From IMG/VR virus record IMGVR_UViG_3300033145_002283, positions 1 through 63,039 of that record: DNA of 63,039 nucleotides; one strand, written 5' to 3'. The DNA is from a virus. Both the position numbers and the translations under genes were made by a program. Under the pieces are notes generated by a model. That model saw only the letters and a list, made by a program, of their open reading frames with translations, had not been told where the DNA came from and made no database searches. Below, in pieces: positions 1 to 6,791 of this stretch (within the stretch, counting starts at the first letter, position 1; the number at the start of each line of letters is the position of its first letter).

Positions 1-114
1 ATTTTTCATCTAACAAACGTAATGTTGCAGATGTAACTGCTTTATGAAAAGCAAGCATTATTTCATTTTTGCCCCATCCAGTCTTTTTTGAAATCAAACT
101 TTCAAATTCTTCTT
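1..114. repeat. 114-bp terminal direct repeat, left copy
   Basis: Bases 1-114 are identical to 62926-63039, the last bases of the window. A short minus-strand gene is cut by both window ends and becomes one intact reading frame when the copies are merged. This shows the sequence is a closed circle or circularly permuted molecule opened at an arbitrary point. It could be a genuine short terminal repeat, but a gene crossing the join favours an assembly overlap. Confidence 0.9.
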
Positions 115-142
115 TAATATATTCTATAAGCTTTTTATTCAT
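1..142 (-). CDS. Junction-spanning 50-aa protein (5' part)
   Basis: The start codon is the ATG at 142-140, preceded by a purine-rich stretch containing AAGGAA. Reading leftwards gives MNKKLIEYIKEEFESLI and continues off the window start. The frame resumes in the identical repeat at the right end and stops with TAA at 62920-62918, for 50 residues. The product is small, charged and helical and has no motif I recognise. It lies in the attC-bracketed small-gene module, and its stop falls in a GTATAA sequence like that ending the neighbouring gene. Confidence 0.6.
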   Translation of the reverse strand, partial: MNKKLIEYIKEEFESLISKKTGWGKNEIMLAFHKAVTSATLRLLDEK

Positions 143-349
143 TTCCAGTTCCTTTTCTTTTCTCCTTTATTGTTGTACGTCACGCATTCCAGTAGTTTAC
201 AAAAGCGATAAAACCCTTGCCTTTTGCCCAAAAACGAAACAAAAAACATGCTATTTGGAGTTCGAAAGATATTCCGTTTGCTTTTAGAGAATGTATGGTA
301 AACCCAATTCCAAAACTTCGTACCAAGGCTAAAGTTATTTTGTAGGTTT

Positions 350-535
350 TCATTTTATCGTTGTGCTCTTAACTTTAGTTTTATACTCTGCATTAATTAT
401 GATATTCCCATCACAATTTTTATCAAGGTCTCCCATTAATAGCTGCCTTTCGTCGTTTTCTGTGATTGTATATATTAAAATATTAGTCTCATCAGGCACA
501 TTACTGAGATAGTTTTTTAATTGTATTGCGAGCAT
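350..535 (-). CDS. Hypothetical 61-aa protein
   Basis: The start at 535 is chosen because AAAGGTGG lies four bases upstream. The protein begins MLAIQLKNYLSNVPDET and continues with a beta-strand-like, acidic sequence. I do not recognise the family. Its first 47 or so coding bases are duplicated almost exactly at the start of another short frame at 1277, so the 5' end of this gene was copied or recombined. It is part of the small-gene module between the two attC-like sites. Confidence 0.6.
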   Translation of the reverse strand: MLAIQLKNYLSNVPDETNILIYTITENDERQLLMGDLDKNCDGNIIINAEYKTKVKSTTIK

Positions 536-609
536 GTAGCCACCTTTATTCAAATTTGCTAAAACATTGTTTTGCCCATTTATCAGATGAACTGTTTTAA
601 TTATATATA

Positions 610-816
610 TTATCCGAATAAAAATAATTCGACACGTTTTCGAACATAAGACACAAGTAAATCAAGCGTTTTGGCTAAATCTGCATATTGTTCATTTGTA
701 GGAAAAACAATGCTTTTTCCTTTGTATTTCGGGTGATGCTGCAAAGTATAATACATATTTCGTCCGTCTACGAACATTTGAGCATGTTGCCTTGCCTCTT
801 GTAAGTTTGATTTCAT
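610..816 (-). CDS. Hypothetical 68-aa protein
   Basis: The start at 816 gives MKSNLQEARQHAQMFVDGRN, which looks more like a natural N-terminus than the upstream in-frame ATG at 879. The ribosome site is weak (AGGC). The protein is mostly helical, with a basic middle (HHPKYKGK) and a hydrophobic C-terminus (VELFLFG). I do not recognise the family. It belongs to the module of short minus-strand genes bracketed by attC-like sites. Confidence 0.5.
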   Translation of the reverse strand: MKSNLQEARQHAQMFVDGRNMYYTLQHHPKYKGKSIVFPTNEQYADLAKTLDLLVSYVRKRVELFLFG

Positions 817-835
817 ATTATTGCCTGTTATGAAT

Positions 836-1042
836 TTATCCAAATGAAAAACCAGATAACAATGAGTTAAATGCAGCATAATCTAAGTCTATATAATCAT
901 TAACCCCATCAAAATCTAAAGCTTTACCACAATTTCGAAAATCAACCGGCTTGCCGATGTTCCGCCAGTCGGTCAAAATTACAGCCGTGATAATGATCCC
1001 CGAAATCAATCCGAAAACATAAGTTATTATTGTCAAAATCAT
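836..1042 (-). CDS. Membrane-anchor protein with truncated LamG-like start
   Basis: The start at 1042 follows GAGGGAG and overlaps the TGA of the preceding broken frame. Residues 2-23 (ILTIITYVFGLISGIIITAV) form one transmembrane helix. Residues 39-54 (GKALDFDGVNDYIDLD) match the usual opening strand of LamG/concanavalin-like domains. Such domains need about 150 more residues, yet this frame stops after 14. The protein therefore looks like a truncated or chimeric remnant next to a duplicated sequence. The LamG resemblance is read by eye. Confidence 0.5.
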   Translation of the reverse strand: MILTIITYVFGLISGIIITAVILTDWRNIGKPVDFRNCGKALDFDGVNDYIDLDYAAFNSLLSGFSFG

Positions 1043-1182
1043 TTCTCCCTCTTTGTAGCCTTGTTATAGCTGATTATTTCAGTAAGTCGCTTGATGAGAT
1101 ATCACTGTGTGTAATTCTCGCACGGGCATTCACCTCCACAGCCAGTCATCCGAATTGCAAGATCTTGCAATTCGTCTATCAT
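1039..1182 (-). pseudogene. Broken Cys-rich protein gene, paralogue of the 19458-19733 gene
   Basis: The frame opens at ATG 1182 (MIDELQDLAIRMTGCGG), stops at TGA 1104-1102 after 26 residues, then stays open to a second TGA at 1041-1039. The part after the first stop reads YLIKRLTEIISYN and matches the C-terminus of the 91-aa protein at 19458-19733 (HLIRRLTEIINYN). Both have a CPC motif just upstream. The simplest reading is a gene disabled by one premature stop. Readthrough is possible but nothing here demonstrates it. Confidence 0.55.
1151..1174. repeat. Perfect 24-bp palindrome
   Basis: The 12 bases CGAATTGCAAGA are followed immediately by their exact reverse complement, with no loop. The palindrome lies inside the short coding frame at 1182. 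It could be a binding site for a dimeric protein or a cruciform. It sits within the attC-bracketed module, where other recombination remnants are found. Confidence 0.8.
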
Positions 1183-1277
1183 ATTGGCTGTGCTCCATTC
1201 AGTTTGTCTGCCAAGTCTTGCGCCACGGCCTCATCAGGCACATTACTGAGATAGTTTTTTAATTGTATTGCGAGCAT
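1179..1277 (-). CDS. 32-aa peptide with duplicated N-terminus
   Basis: The frame begins MLAIQLKNYLSNVPDE, identical to the start of the 350-535 gene, then diverges to AVAQDLADKLNGAQPI and a stop. AGGAAG lies upstream, immediately after the GTTAGG end of the attC-like site at 1287-1336, which is where a cassette gene would begin. It may be a real short peptide or the head of a truncated copy. Confidence 0.4.
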   Translation of the reverse strand: MLAIQLKNYLSNVPDEAVAQDLADKLNGAQPI

Positions 1278-1286
1278 AAAATCACT

Positions 1287-1336
1287 TCCTAACAGTCCGT
1301 TATGCGCTACGCCGCCGGTGAGTTTTGGCGTTAGCT
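1287..1336 (-). other. Degenerate integron attC-like site
   Basis: Read on the minus strand, it starts AGCTAAC, ends GTTAGGA and contains ACTCACCGGCGGCG, the same block as in the better attC-like site at 62498-62554. The outer CTAAC/GTTAG arms pair. The inner left arm is poorer than in the other site, so this one is degenerate or chimeric. It lies just after the stop of the 1343-1684 gene and just before the next start codon, which is the position expected for an attC. Confidence 0.45.
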
Positions 1337-1342
1337 GTAATT

Positions 1343-1684
1343 TTAAATTTTTCCTTTCATAATTGAAGGCCTGTATTTACGTAAATAAAATAGATCATAT
1401 TCGCTTGCAACAGACTCATTTAAACAACCAGATTCATCAAAAATAGATAGAGCTATTGTCGGTTGATCAAAATTTTCTATTAATCGAGCGCAAGCATAAA
1501 CAACGCCTTTTGTAAACCCGTTAATATCAATTTTTTTCTGAATTTTAGCTACTTCATCAACAGTTATTTGTTTCAACAAACGTTCTGGAATCATTATCCA
1601 ATCGTCGGCAGCTTTGCATGAATGAAAATATTTATTTGCTTCTTTTTTAATTCGTTCTATCATGATCATGTGTTTTGTATTCAT
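1343..1684 (-). CDS. Hypothetical 113-aa protein
   Basis: The start at 1684 follows AAGGATC and overlaps the stop of the upstream 1681-2034 gene by four bases, so the pair is translationally coupled. The sequence is a soluble alpha/beta type (MNTKHMIMIERIKKEANKYF to YRPSIMKGKI). I do not recognise the family. It is the last gene of the early block before the attC-bracketed module. Confidence 0.65.
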   Translation of the reverse strand: MNTKHMIMIERIKKEANKYFHSCKAADDWIMIPERLLKQITVDEVAKIQKKIDINGFTKGVVYACARLIENFDQPTIALSIFDESGCLNESVASEYDLFYLRKYRPSIMKGKI

Positions 1685-2034
1685 AATTGATCCTTCCGCT
1701 GTCGGCGTTTTTTAGCCCGGTTTTGGACGAACTCTGATATTTCCTTGTGGTAAGCGTTTTCCGGGATTTCTGCTCTCATGCTTGCGCAGGATATGGCTTT
1801 GAAAAAATCAGCCTTGGCCTGTGCAATAGCAGCAATGATATTTCCGGCCTGCCTGCAGGCCTCCCCGGCCATATTGTCTATAATTGAATTATAGACCCCG
1901 ATAAGGCTATTGTGGTAAGTTGTCCTGCGGTTCCTTGTTTCCTCACCATCTTTGTTGACCCCAATTTTCCACTCATGAAGTTTCCAGCAGAAGGAATCCT
2001 TGTCAATTTCAAAATAGTCATTGATTTTGATCAT
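1681..2034 (-). CDS. Hypothetical 117-aa protein (DUF5405-like N-terminus)
   Basis: The N-terminus (DYFEIDKDSFCWKLHEWK, then TRNRRTTYHNSLIGVYNSI) has the pattern of small phage proteins that open with a Y-x-I-x-x-D...W-x-L-x-x-W strand pair, comparable with DUF5405. The C-terminus is very basic (AKKRRQRKDQL), which suggests nucleic-acid contact. Its start overlaps the preceding stop by four bases. The function is unknown and the family link is only by eye. Confidence 0.65.
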   Translation of the reverse strand: MIKINDYFEIDKDSFCWKLHEWKIGVNKDGEETRNRRTTYHNSLIGVYNSIIDNMAGEACRQAGNIIAAIAQAKADFFKAISCASMRAEIPENAYHKEISEFVQNRAKKRRQRKDQL

Positions 2035-2546
2035 CTACGCTTCCTTTTCTTATTGGTTTGTTTCCGGATCTTATCGGCCGTTGCTCCGGATTTACGATCA
2101 GCAATTCGTTTGCCAGCGGGTATGTCCTTAGGCTCTTTGGGACCGCTGAACCAGTTGCTCACGTGAAGCTGAACCAGCATCTCCAGTGCTTTCTTTTTGT
2201 GCTCCAGGGACGAAATGACATTGGAAAATACGTTCAACCGATATGTGGCCTCGTCATAATCCTGTTTGAATTTGCCGCCTTCACTGTCGTCCGCCCCCAT
2301 TAATGATAAGATGGTTTCATTGACCGCATCATTGGTGGCTTTGGGGATTCCAAATGTTTCCGGATGAGACCGGATTTCAAGACTGGTTTGAGCTTTCCAT
2401 AATTCCAGCTTGTCTTTTGCCCCCCGCTGATCCTCAGCGGCTTGCCGCTTCAAGTCGCTGTATTTAAAATACAATGACGGTTGCGCCAGCCATTCTTCTT
2501 CCAATAGATCAGGGTCAATAGCAATGTCTTTTTCGTATTCTTTCAT
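2031..2546 (-). CDS. Conserved phage recombination-region protein, coiled coil
   Basis: The start at 2546 (MKEYEKDIAIDPD) is preceded by AAAGGAG. The protein opens with DLLEEEWLAQPSLYFKY, continues through two long charged helices separated by a loop, and ends very basic (KQTNKKRKRR). This layout matches a conserved phage family found beside replication and recombination genes. UvsY-like mediators are a possible comparison, but I cannot confirm homology. It is coupled to the genes on both sides. Confidence 0.7.
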   Translation of the reverse strand: MKEYEKDIAIDPDLLEEEWLAQPSLYFKYSDLKRQAAEDQRGAKDKLELWKAQTSLEIRSHPETFGIPKATNDAVNETILSLMGADDSEGGKFKQDYDEATYRLNVFSNVISSLEHKKKALEMLVQLHVSNWFSGPKEPKDIPAGKRIADRKSGATADKIRKQTNKKRKRR

Positions 2547-2580
2547 TTTTTCTCCTTTTGTTATACCCCATAGCGTCAAA

Positions 2581-2715
2581 TTATTTTACTTTGCCGCAAA
2601 CCGTACACCTATATTCTTTCTGCCCGGATTTTTTGCCTAACTCGTTAAAGACTCGGTTACCTTTTCCATATCTCTTGTCCTGATATTCATTTTTGCAATC
2701 ACATTTCTTGATCAT
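2581..2715 (-). CDS. 44-aa zinc-ribbon protein
   Basis: The start at 2715 has AAGGAG upstream. The peptide starts MIKKCDCKNEYQDKRYGKGN and ends YRCTVCGKVK. A CxC pair and a CxxC pair about 32 residues apart make a compact zinc ribbon. Such small ribbons are common early phage proteins of unknown role. Confidence 0.65.
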   Translation of the reverse strand: MIKKCDCKNEYQDKRYGKGNRVFNELGKKSGQKEYRCTVCGKVK

Positions 2716-2764
2716 TTATTTCTCCTTTTATTATATTATAAAACAATTTTGAATAATTATTTTT

Positions 2765-3058
2765 TCAAAACATGTACCGTGTATAATGTAAGATTACATA
2801 CCTATCACCAGCCCGGATACCGTCTTCGTATAAATTACTGCCCAAATGACGGAATTGTTCAGACAGTTCATTACATATCAACCGTTTATTGGCCCTGTCT
2901 GTGTCTTTAATAAGATAAAAATACCCACTTGCCTTGCCAGACGTAATCAAAAGCGCCCTCCCATTATGTTCATGGGCCATCCAAGTTGCGTTGGAATCAA
3001 ATAGGTATCCTAATGTATCATTTGCTGGATCCTCTGTTACTACCCCAGATATACTCAT
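2765..3058 (-). CDS. Stand-alone paralogue of a tail-protein domain
   Basis: The 97-residue protein starts at 3058 after AAAGGAC. Residues 4-92 align with the middle of the tail protein at 49967-50791: both share PANDT/PPNDT-x-GYL, HNGR-LLITSG, a D-T-D/DDAN-R-L-C stretch and LY-DG-R-GD-Y-IL-Y. A structural-type beta domain is thus encoded alone inside the early block, far from the virion genes. It may be a domain copy used for regulation or host interaction. No function is proven. Confidence 0.65.
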   Translation of the reverse strand: MSISGVVTEDPANDTLGYLFDSNATWMAHEHNGRALLITSGKASGYFYLIKDTDRANKRLICNELSEQFRHLGSNLYEDGIRAGDRYVILHYTRYMF

Positions 3059-3083
3059 TTTAATTGTCCTTTTTTTATGGTTA

Positions 3084-3272
3084 TTATTTTTTCAGAACAT
3101 ATGGATAATTTGAATTGTCTATTATGGGGCATTGGGCACATTTCCTTTCATATGCTAACTGGTATTTGGCCGCTTCTTCTTTGTAATACCTGACTTGCCG
3201 CTGTAGGTTGAATACTGTTGCTTGAGTGAAAAGTAGAGCGATTAACAAGATTATAATTATCGGTCCTTTCAT
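3084..3272 (-). CDS. Small single-pass membrane protein with CxxC
   Basis: The 62-residue protein has one N-terminal transmembrane helix (residues 4-19, PIIIILLIALLFTQAT), a short charged coiled segment and a C-AQ-C pair (KCAQCP). The start overlaps the stop of the clamp-loader gene (GGATGA). The N-in, C-out form with CxxC could be an envelope-associated protein. I do not recognise a family. Confidence 0.6.
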   Translation of the reverse strand: MKGPIIIILLIALLFTQATVFNLQRQVRYYKEEAAKYQLAYERKCAQCPIIDNSNYPYVLKK

Positions 3273-4192
3273 CCTTCAATCACCTCCAGACAGGCAAAAG
3301 CCAGGCCAGCCTGCCCATTGTAAAAATTAGGTTCCCGGAAACATTCAAAAATTAAGGCGAATATTGGATCTGGTTCGGGATTGTTCAGAATACAGGTCCG
3401 AACATATCCAATCACAGCCTGTCTCACCCGCTCAGGTTCTTCCTTCAACCCTTTCAATATCTTTGCAACATCAGACCACGCTGCCCGCTTTGCAAGCGCC
3501 CGGCAGAGATCAATTACCTGTTTGTTTTCAGATATTGACAGATTTTTGATTGCGTCATCTATTTCTTCCGGGTCGAGGTCAATGACCTGATCCAGAATTA
3601 CTAATGCTTGTCTTGGGCAGCCCTCAGATATTTCAGCGATTTTTTTAACGGCTGATTTGGGGATATCGTCAATACCTTCGCTATCTAATACTTCTACAAC
3701 AAGGCTTTCAAGCTGTCGCTCAGACAATTTTTCAACCTGGAAAATGGAACAACGATTTTTGATAGTCGTCAATAATTTCTGCGGGTCCGTGGTGCAGAGG
3801 ATAAAAAAGACATGCTTGGGGGTATCCTCTAATGCTTTCAACAATGAATTTTGGAAATCTCGTGTCCCCTGATGGACCTCATCAAGCAGATATACCCGGG
3901 AAGGCCCGTACATAGGAGACAATTGCATTTGTTTTATAATTTCCCGTGAAGTATCAATCCCCCTTGCATTTGATGCGTTTATTTCAATAAAGTCACTTCC
4001 TATGCACCCGACCAGGTCTTTAACAATCCGGGCCAATGTTGTCTTGCCACAACCGCTGGGACCGGTGAAGAGTATAGAATGAGGATAATCTTTTGATTCC
4101 CTATCAAAAATGGTTTTAAGTTTTTTGATTGTTTCTTTGTTGCCTATGACTTCTCCGAAATTTTTTGGCCGGTAATCTATGTGTAACGGCAT
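3269..4192 (-). CDS. Sliding-clamp loader ATPase (DnaX/RFC-like)
   Basis: The 307-residue protein begins MPLHIDYRPKNFGEVIGN, the usual opening of clamp-loader ATPases. The start at 4192 follows AGGAGGAAAAGAA. Visible motifs are a P-loop at 44-52 (GPSGCGKTT), Walker B (VYLLDEVHQ), sensor 1 (LCTTDP) and an arginine finger in the NRC motif. It would open and load the sliding clamp encoded at 10039-11100 for the phage polymerase. The protein is short, like RFC small subunits or minimal DnaX, with no tau extension. Confidence 0.92.
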   Translation of the reverse strand: MPLHIDYRPKNFGEVIGNKETIKKLKTIFDRESKDYPHSILFTGPSGCGKTTLARIVKDLVGCIGSDFIEINASNARGIDTSREIIKQMQLSPMYGPSRVYLLDEVHQGTRDFQNSLLKALEDTPKHVFFILCTTDPQKLLTTIKNRCSIFQVEKLSERQLESLVVEVLDSEGIDDIPKSAVKKIAEISEGCPRQALVILDQVIDLDPEEIDDAIKNLSISENKQVIDLCRALAKRAAWSDVAKILKGLKEEPERVRQAVIGYVRTCILNNPEPDPIFALIFECFREPNFYNGQAGLAFACLEVIEG

Positions 4193-4367
4193 TTCTTTTC
4201 CTCCTGGTTTTTGGTTTTGGTCTACGTGATGCTCGCTGATATTTTTTACAAGCCCTTGTCCACGAAAAGACGATATTGCCTGCAAGGCATTCGATCATCC
4301 CGCTGACTGTTTCTGCTCCGTCAATATATAGCTGGCATGTCTTGCAATATGTATTTTGTTGTGTCAT
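4116..4367 (-). CDS. Possible Cys-rich small protein overlapping the clamp loader
   Basis: The frame opens MTQQNTYCKTCQLYIDGAET and has further Cys at about 27 and 40, giving a plausible zinc site. It ends in a highly basic stretch that overlaps the 5' end of the clamp-loader gene by 77 bases. No strong ribosome site is visible. The first 45 residues look protein-like. The basic tail may simply be a shadow of the overlapping frame. Confidence 0.4.
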   Translation of the reverse strand: MTQQNTYCKTCQLYIDGAETVSGMIECLAGNIVFSWTRACKKYQRASRRPKPKTRRKRNAVTHRLPAKKFRRSHRQQRNNQKT

Positions 4368-4429
4368 GTCTTTATTATAAACAGATTTAGTAAAATATTT
4401 TATTGCCGCTAAAAAACTAAAAAAATAAG

Positions 4430-5383
4430 TTAGATCCCAAATGTTTTGGGCCTATTTTTAAGGCTTTTCAAATTTTTAACAGCAACATCATAATATGATT
4501 TTTTCAATTCGCATCCAATGAATTTACGCCCCATTTTTAATGATTCATACCCCTCTGAACCAATACCAGCGAATGGGGAAAAAACAACATCATTTTCATT
4601 AGACCATAATTCAAGACAACGTGCGATCGCATCTAATTGCAAAGGGCAAATATGTCGTTCGTCGTCTTTTTCTCTTGCCTGTCGGACATTCAACGTTCTG
4701 GTCTGGTTGATATCAAACCAGACAGGGGAGGCATATCTTCGCCATATGTTATGGCTATATTTATTCAGTCTTGGGTTATCATTTTTGGGAATATCTGGAT
4801 CAGGCATATCCCCAAAGTATCTTTCAAAACCCCGGCCGTGGCTTATGGACTCCGGATTTTCTCCTGGTTTGCGCATTGTAATGATATAATCCGGCAGGCC
4901 CATGGCGCATCTGGAACTGTCTTTTGATATCTGTTTGTGCGCAAGAGTTAATGCCTTTGTCCTGACTGCTGCCACAAGTGGATCCTTCCAAATACAGACT
5001 TCGGAATGAAAAATAAAACCGGCAGCCTGAAAAATGCGGATCAAATCTCCCCGAAAATCCTTGATTCCGATATATCCATCTTTGACAATCGAGCATTGTA
5101 TGTTGCTGCAATGAAACGAAACCAACCTGCCGGGCATTGTTATCCTGTACAATTCAGGAAGAAAATACTTAAAGTGCTCATAAAATTCCTTATCGCTCTT
5201 ACTATTGCCCATGTCTCGCTCTGAGTCAGAATATGTGAACAGTGAAGAAAACGGAGGTGAAAATATTGTATAATGGATTGAATTATCCGGCAATCCCTTT
5301 GTAATTGGAATGCAATCTCCATGATACATGGCCCAATTCTTGTGGATATCCTGATTAATTACTTTTACATTCAGTTTTTTCAT
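4430..5383 (-). CDS. DNA methyltransferase, amino type, beta order
   Basis: The 317-residue enzyme has the catalytic motif SPPF at 42-45, near the N-terminus, and the AdoMet-binding motif FSPFAGIGSEG near residue 270, followed by GRKFIGCELKKSYY. The order catalytic motif then FxGxG is that of beta-class amino methyltransferases, and SPPF is most often seen in N4-cytosine enzymes. It probably modifies phage DNA against restriction. The helicase gene lies only three bases upstream, suggesting joint expression. Confidence 0.88.
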   Translation of the reverse strand: MKKLNVKVINQDIHKNWAMYHGDCIPITKGLPDNSIHYTIFSPPFSSLFTYSDSERDMGNSKSDKEFYEHFKYFLPELYRITMPGRLVSFHCSNIQCSIVKDGYIGIKDFRGDLIRIFQAAGFIFHSEVCIWKDPLVAAVRTKALTLAHKQISKDSSRCAMGLPDYIITMRKPGENPESISHGRGFERYFGDMPDPDIPKNDNPRLNKYSHNIWRRYASPVWFDINQTRTLNVRQAREKDDERHICPLQLDAIARCLELWSNENDVVFSPFAGIGSEGYESLKMGRKFIGCELKKSYYDVAVKNLKSLKNRPKTFGI

Positions 5384-5386
5384 ATT

Positions 5387-6763
5387 TTATCCTTGTAATA
5401 AGAAATCCGGAATTTTCATTCCTGTTTTTGGTTTGTATCCGCTCATTTTCTGGGACGTATTTTCATCTTTGAAATTTTTCATTTTCATTTGTTTGACCAT
5501 ATTGGAATACATCTGGGCAGCATTTTTTTCCTTTCTTTCAATGTTTTTTACAACATTTCCTTCCCGTTCCCCGGTTATAACATAGACATTAACAGTTTCT
5601 TTTTGTCCAAACCGCCAGCACCGTCTTATTGCCTGATATAATTGTTCGTAACTGTAAGACAGCCCGACGAACGCCATGTTATGGCAATTTTGCCAGTTAA
5701 GCCCAAATCCTCCTATTCTGGGCTTGGTTACGATACATTTGATATTACCGTCCGAAAATGAAAGCATGGCTTTTTCTTTATGATCCTGGGAATTCGAACC
5801 TTTGACTTCAACAGACCCCTTGATCGATTTTGTAAGCCTTGCAGATTCTTCATCAAGATTGCACCACATAATAAATTGTTCGTCCGTGCTATTAGCAAGA
5901 TTGGCCGCTCTTTCCACTCGTTCAGGCAACGATTCTCGCATAGCTTGCCTGACTTCAGACAATGTCGCGGCATTTTCACCCAAAAGCCCTTTTTTAGGTC
6001 CATTATATGGCACGACTTCCGCAACCATATTTAATTCAGGCAGAATAAAATCACCATCGGGATACCCGATATCAGATGGCTTTCTCATCACCACCGCCCA
6101 CGAGCCGAGCCATTTCCAAAAAAGGTTATTTTTAACATGTCCCTTCAATCGCCATGTCCCGGTATGCCCAGTATCGTTGATGAAAAACATAGACAACATT
6201 TCAGTGCGTGTTATAACTCCAAGAAATTCAGCCGTGTTCCCCAATTCGGTATGGTCATTTGGTGCTGGGGTTGCGGTGCATGCCAATTTATATGGGGTGC
6301 CTCTAAAACAGTCAATTATCTGGTTTCTGATTTTTCCAGCAAAATTTTTGATGATAGAGCTTTCATCCAAAACAACTCCCCCGAATTCAGAGGCATGGAA
6401 CTTATCCAGTTTTTCGTAATTGGTGATATTTATGCCTATTTTGACATCAGATTGGTCACGGCAGATATTAACATCAATACCGAATTTAAGGCCTTCTCTT
6501 TTGGTCTGTTGTGATACAGCCAATGGCGCAAGGATCAAAACCGGTTTGCTGGTATGCCTGCAAACATTTTCGGCCCATACCAATTGTTGCAGCGTTTTCC
6601 CCAGCCCGCAGTCCTCAAACAGCGCTGATCTTCCTTTTTTAATCGCCCATATTGTTAAATCCTGTTGCCAGTCAAAGAGATTGTCGTTCAATTCATACGG
6701 TTCAAACCCATTAGGCATAGCTGCATATATTTTGTTTTTGAGATATTCTTCGTATTGTTTCAT
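5387..6763 (-). CDS. SNF2-like DNA helicase/translocase
   Basis: The 458-residue SF2 ATPase has a P-loop (CGLGKT), DESS in the Walker B position, motif III-like TATPAPND, and a C-terminal RecA lobe with GFGLNWQ and QAIRRCWRFGQ. This short SNF2/type III-like form is widespread in phages and often precedes a methyltransferase gene, as here. It likely remodels DNA during replication or recombination. There is no nuclease motif, so it is not a restriction subunit by itself. Confidence 0.85.
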   Translation of the reverse strand: MKQYEEYLKNKIYAAMPNGFEPYELNDNLFDWQQDLTIWAIKKGRSALFEDCGLGKTLQQLVWAENVCRHTSKPVLILAPLAVSQQTKREGLKFGIDVNICRDQSDVKIGINITNYEKLDKFHASEFGGVVLDESSIIKNFAGKIRNQIIDCFRGTPYKLACTATPAPNDHTELGNTAEFLGVITRTEMLSMFFINDTGHTGTWRLKGHVKNNLFWKWLGSWAVVMRKPSDIGYPDGDFILPELNMVAEVVPYNGPKKGLLGENAATLSEVRQAMRESLPERVERAANLANSTDEQFIMWCNLDEESARLTKSIKGSVEVKGSNSQDHKEKAMLSFSDGNIKCIVTKPRIGGFGLNWQNCHNMAFVGLSYSYEQLYQAIRRCWRFGQKETVNVYVITGEREGNVVKNIERKEKNAAQMYSNMVKQMKMKNFKDENTSQKMSGYKPKTGMKIPDFLLQG

Positions 6764-6791
6764 ATAATCCGCCCCAAAAAATTATTTGGAT

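Noticed and set aside
1-114. A true packaging-type terminal repeat.
   Set aside because: A gene runs intact across the joined ends and 114 bases is short for such repeats; a circular-assembly overlap or circular permutation explains it better.
1039-1182. TGA recoding or readthrough as a general feature of this phage.
   Set aside because: Many genes here end in TGA overlapping the next ATG, so TGA is a normal stop; one interrupted frame is better read as a pseudogene.
5802-6419. 205-codon plus-strand frame inside the helicase gene.
   Set aside because: Antisense to conserved SF2 motifs, with no start signal.
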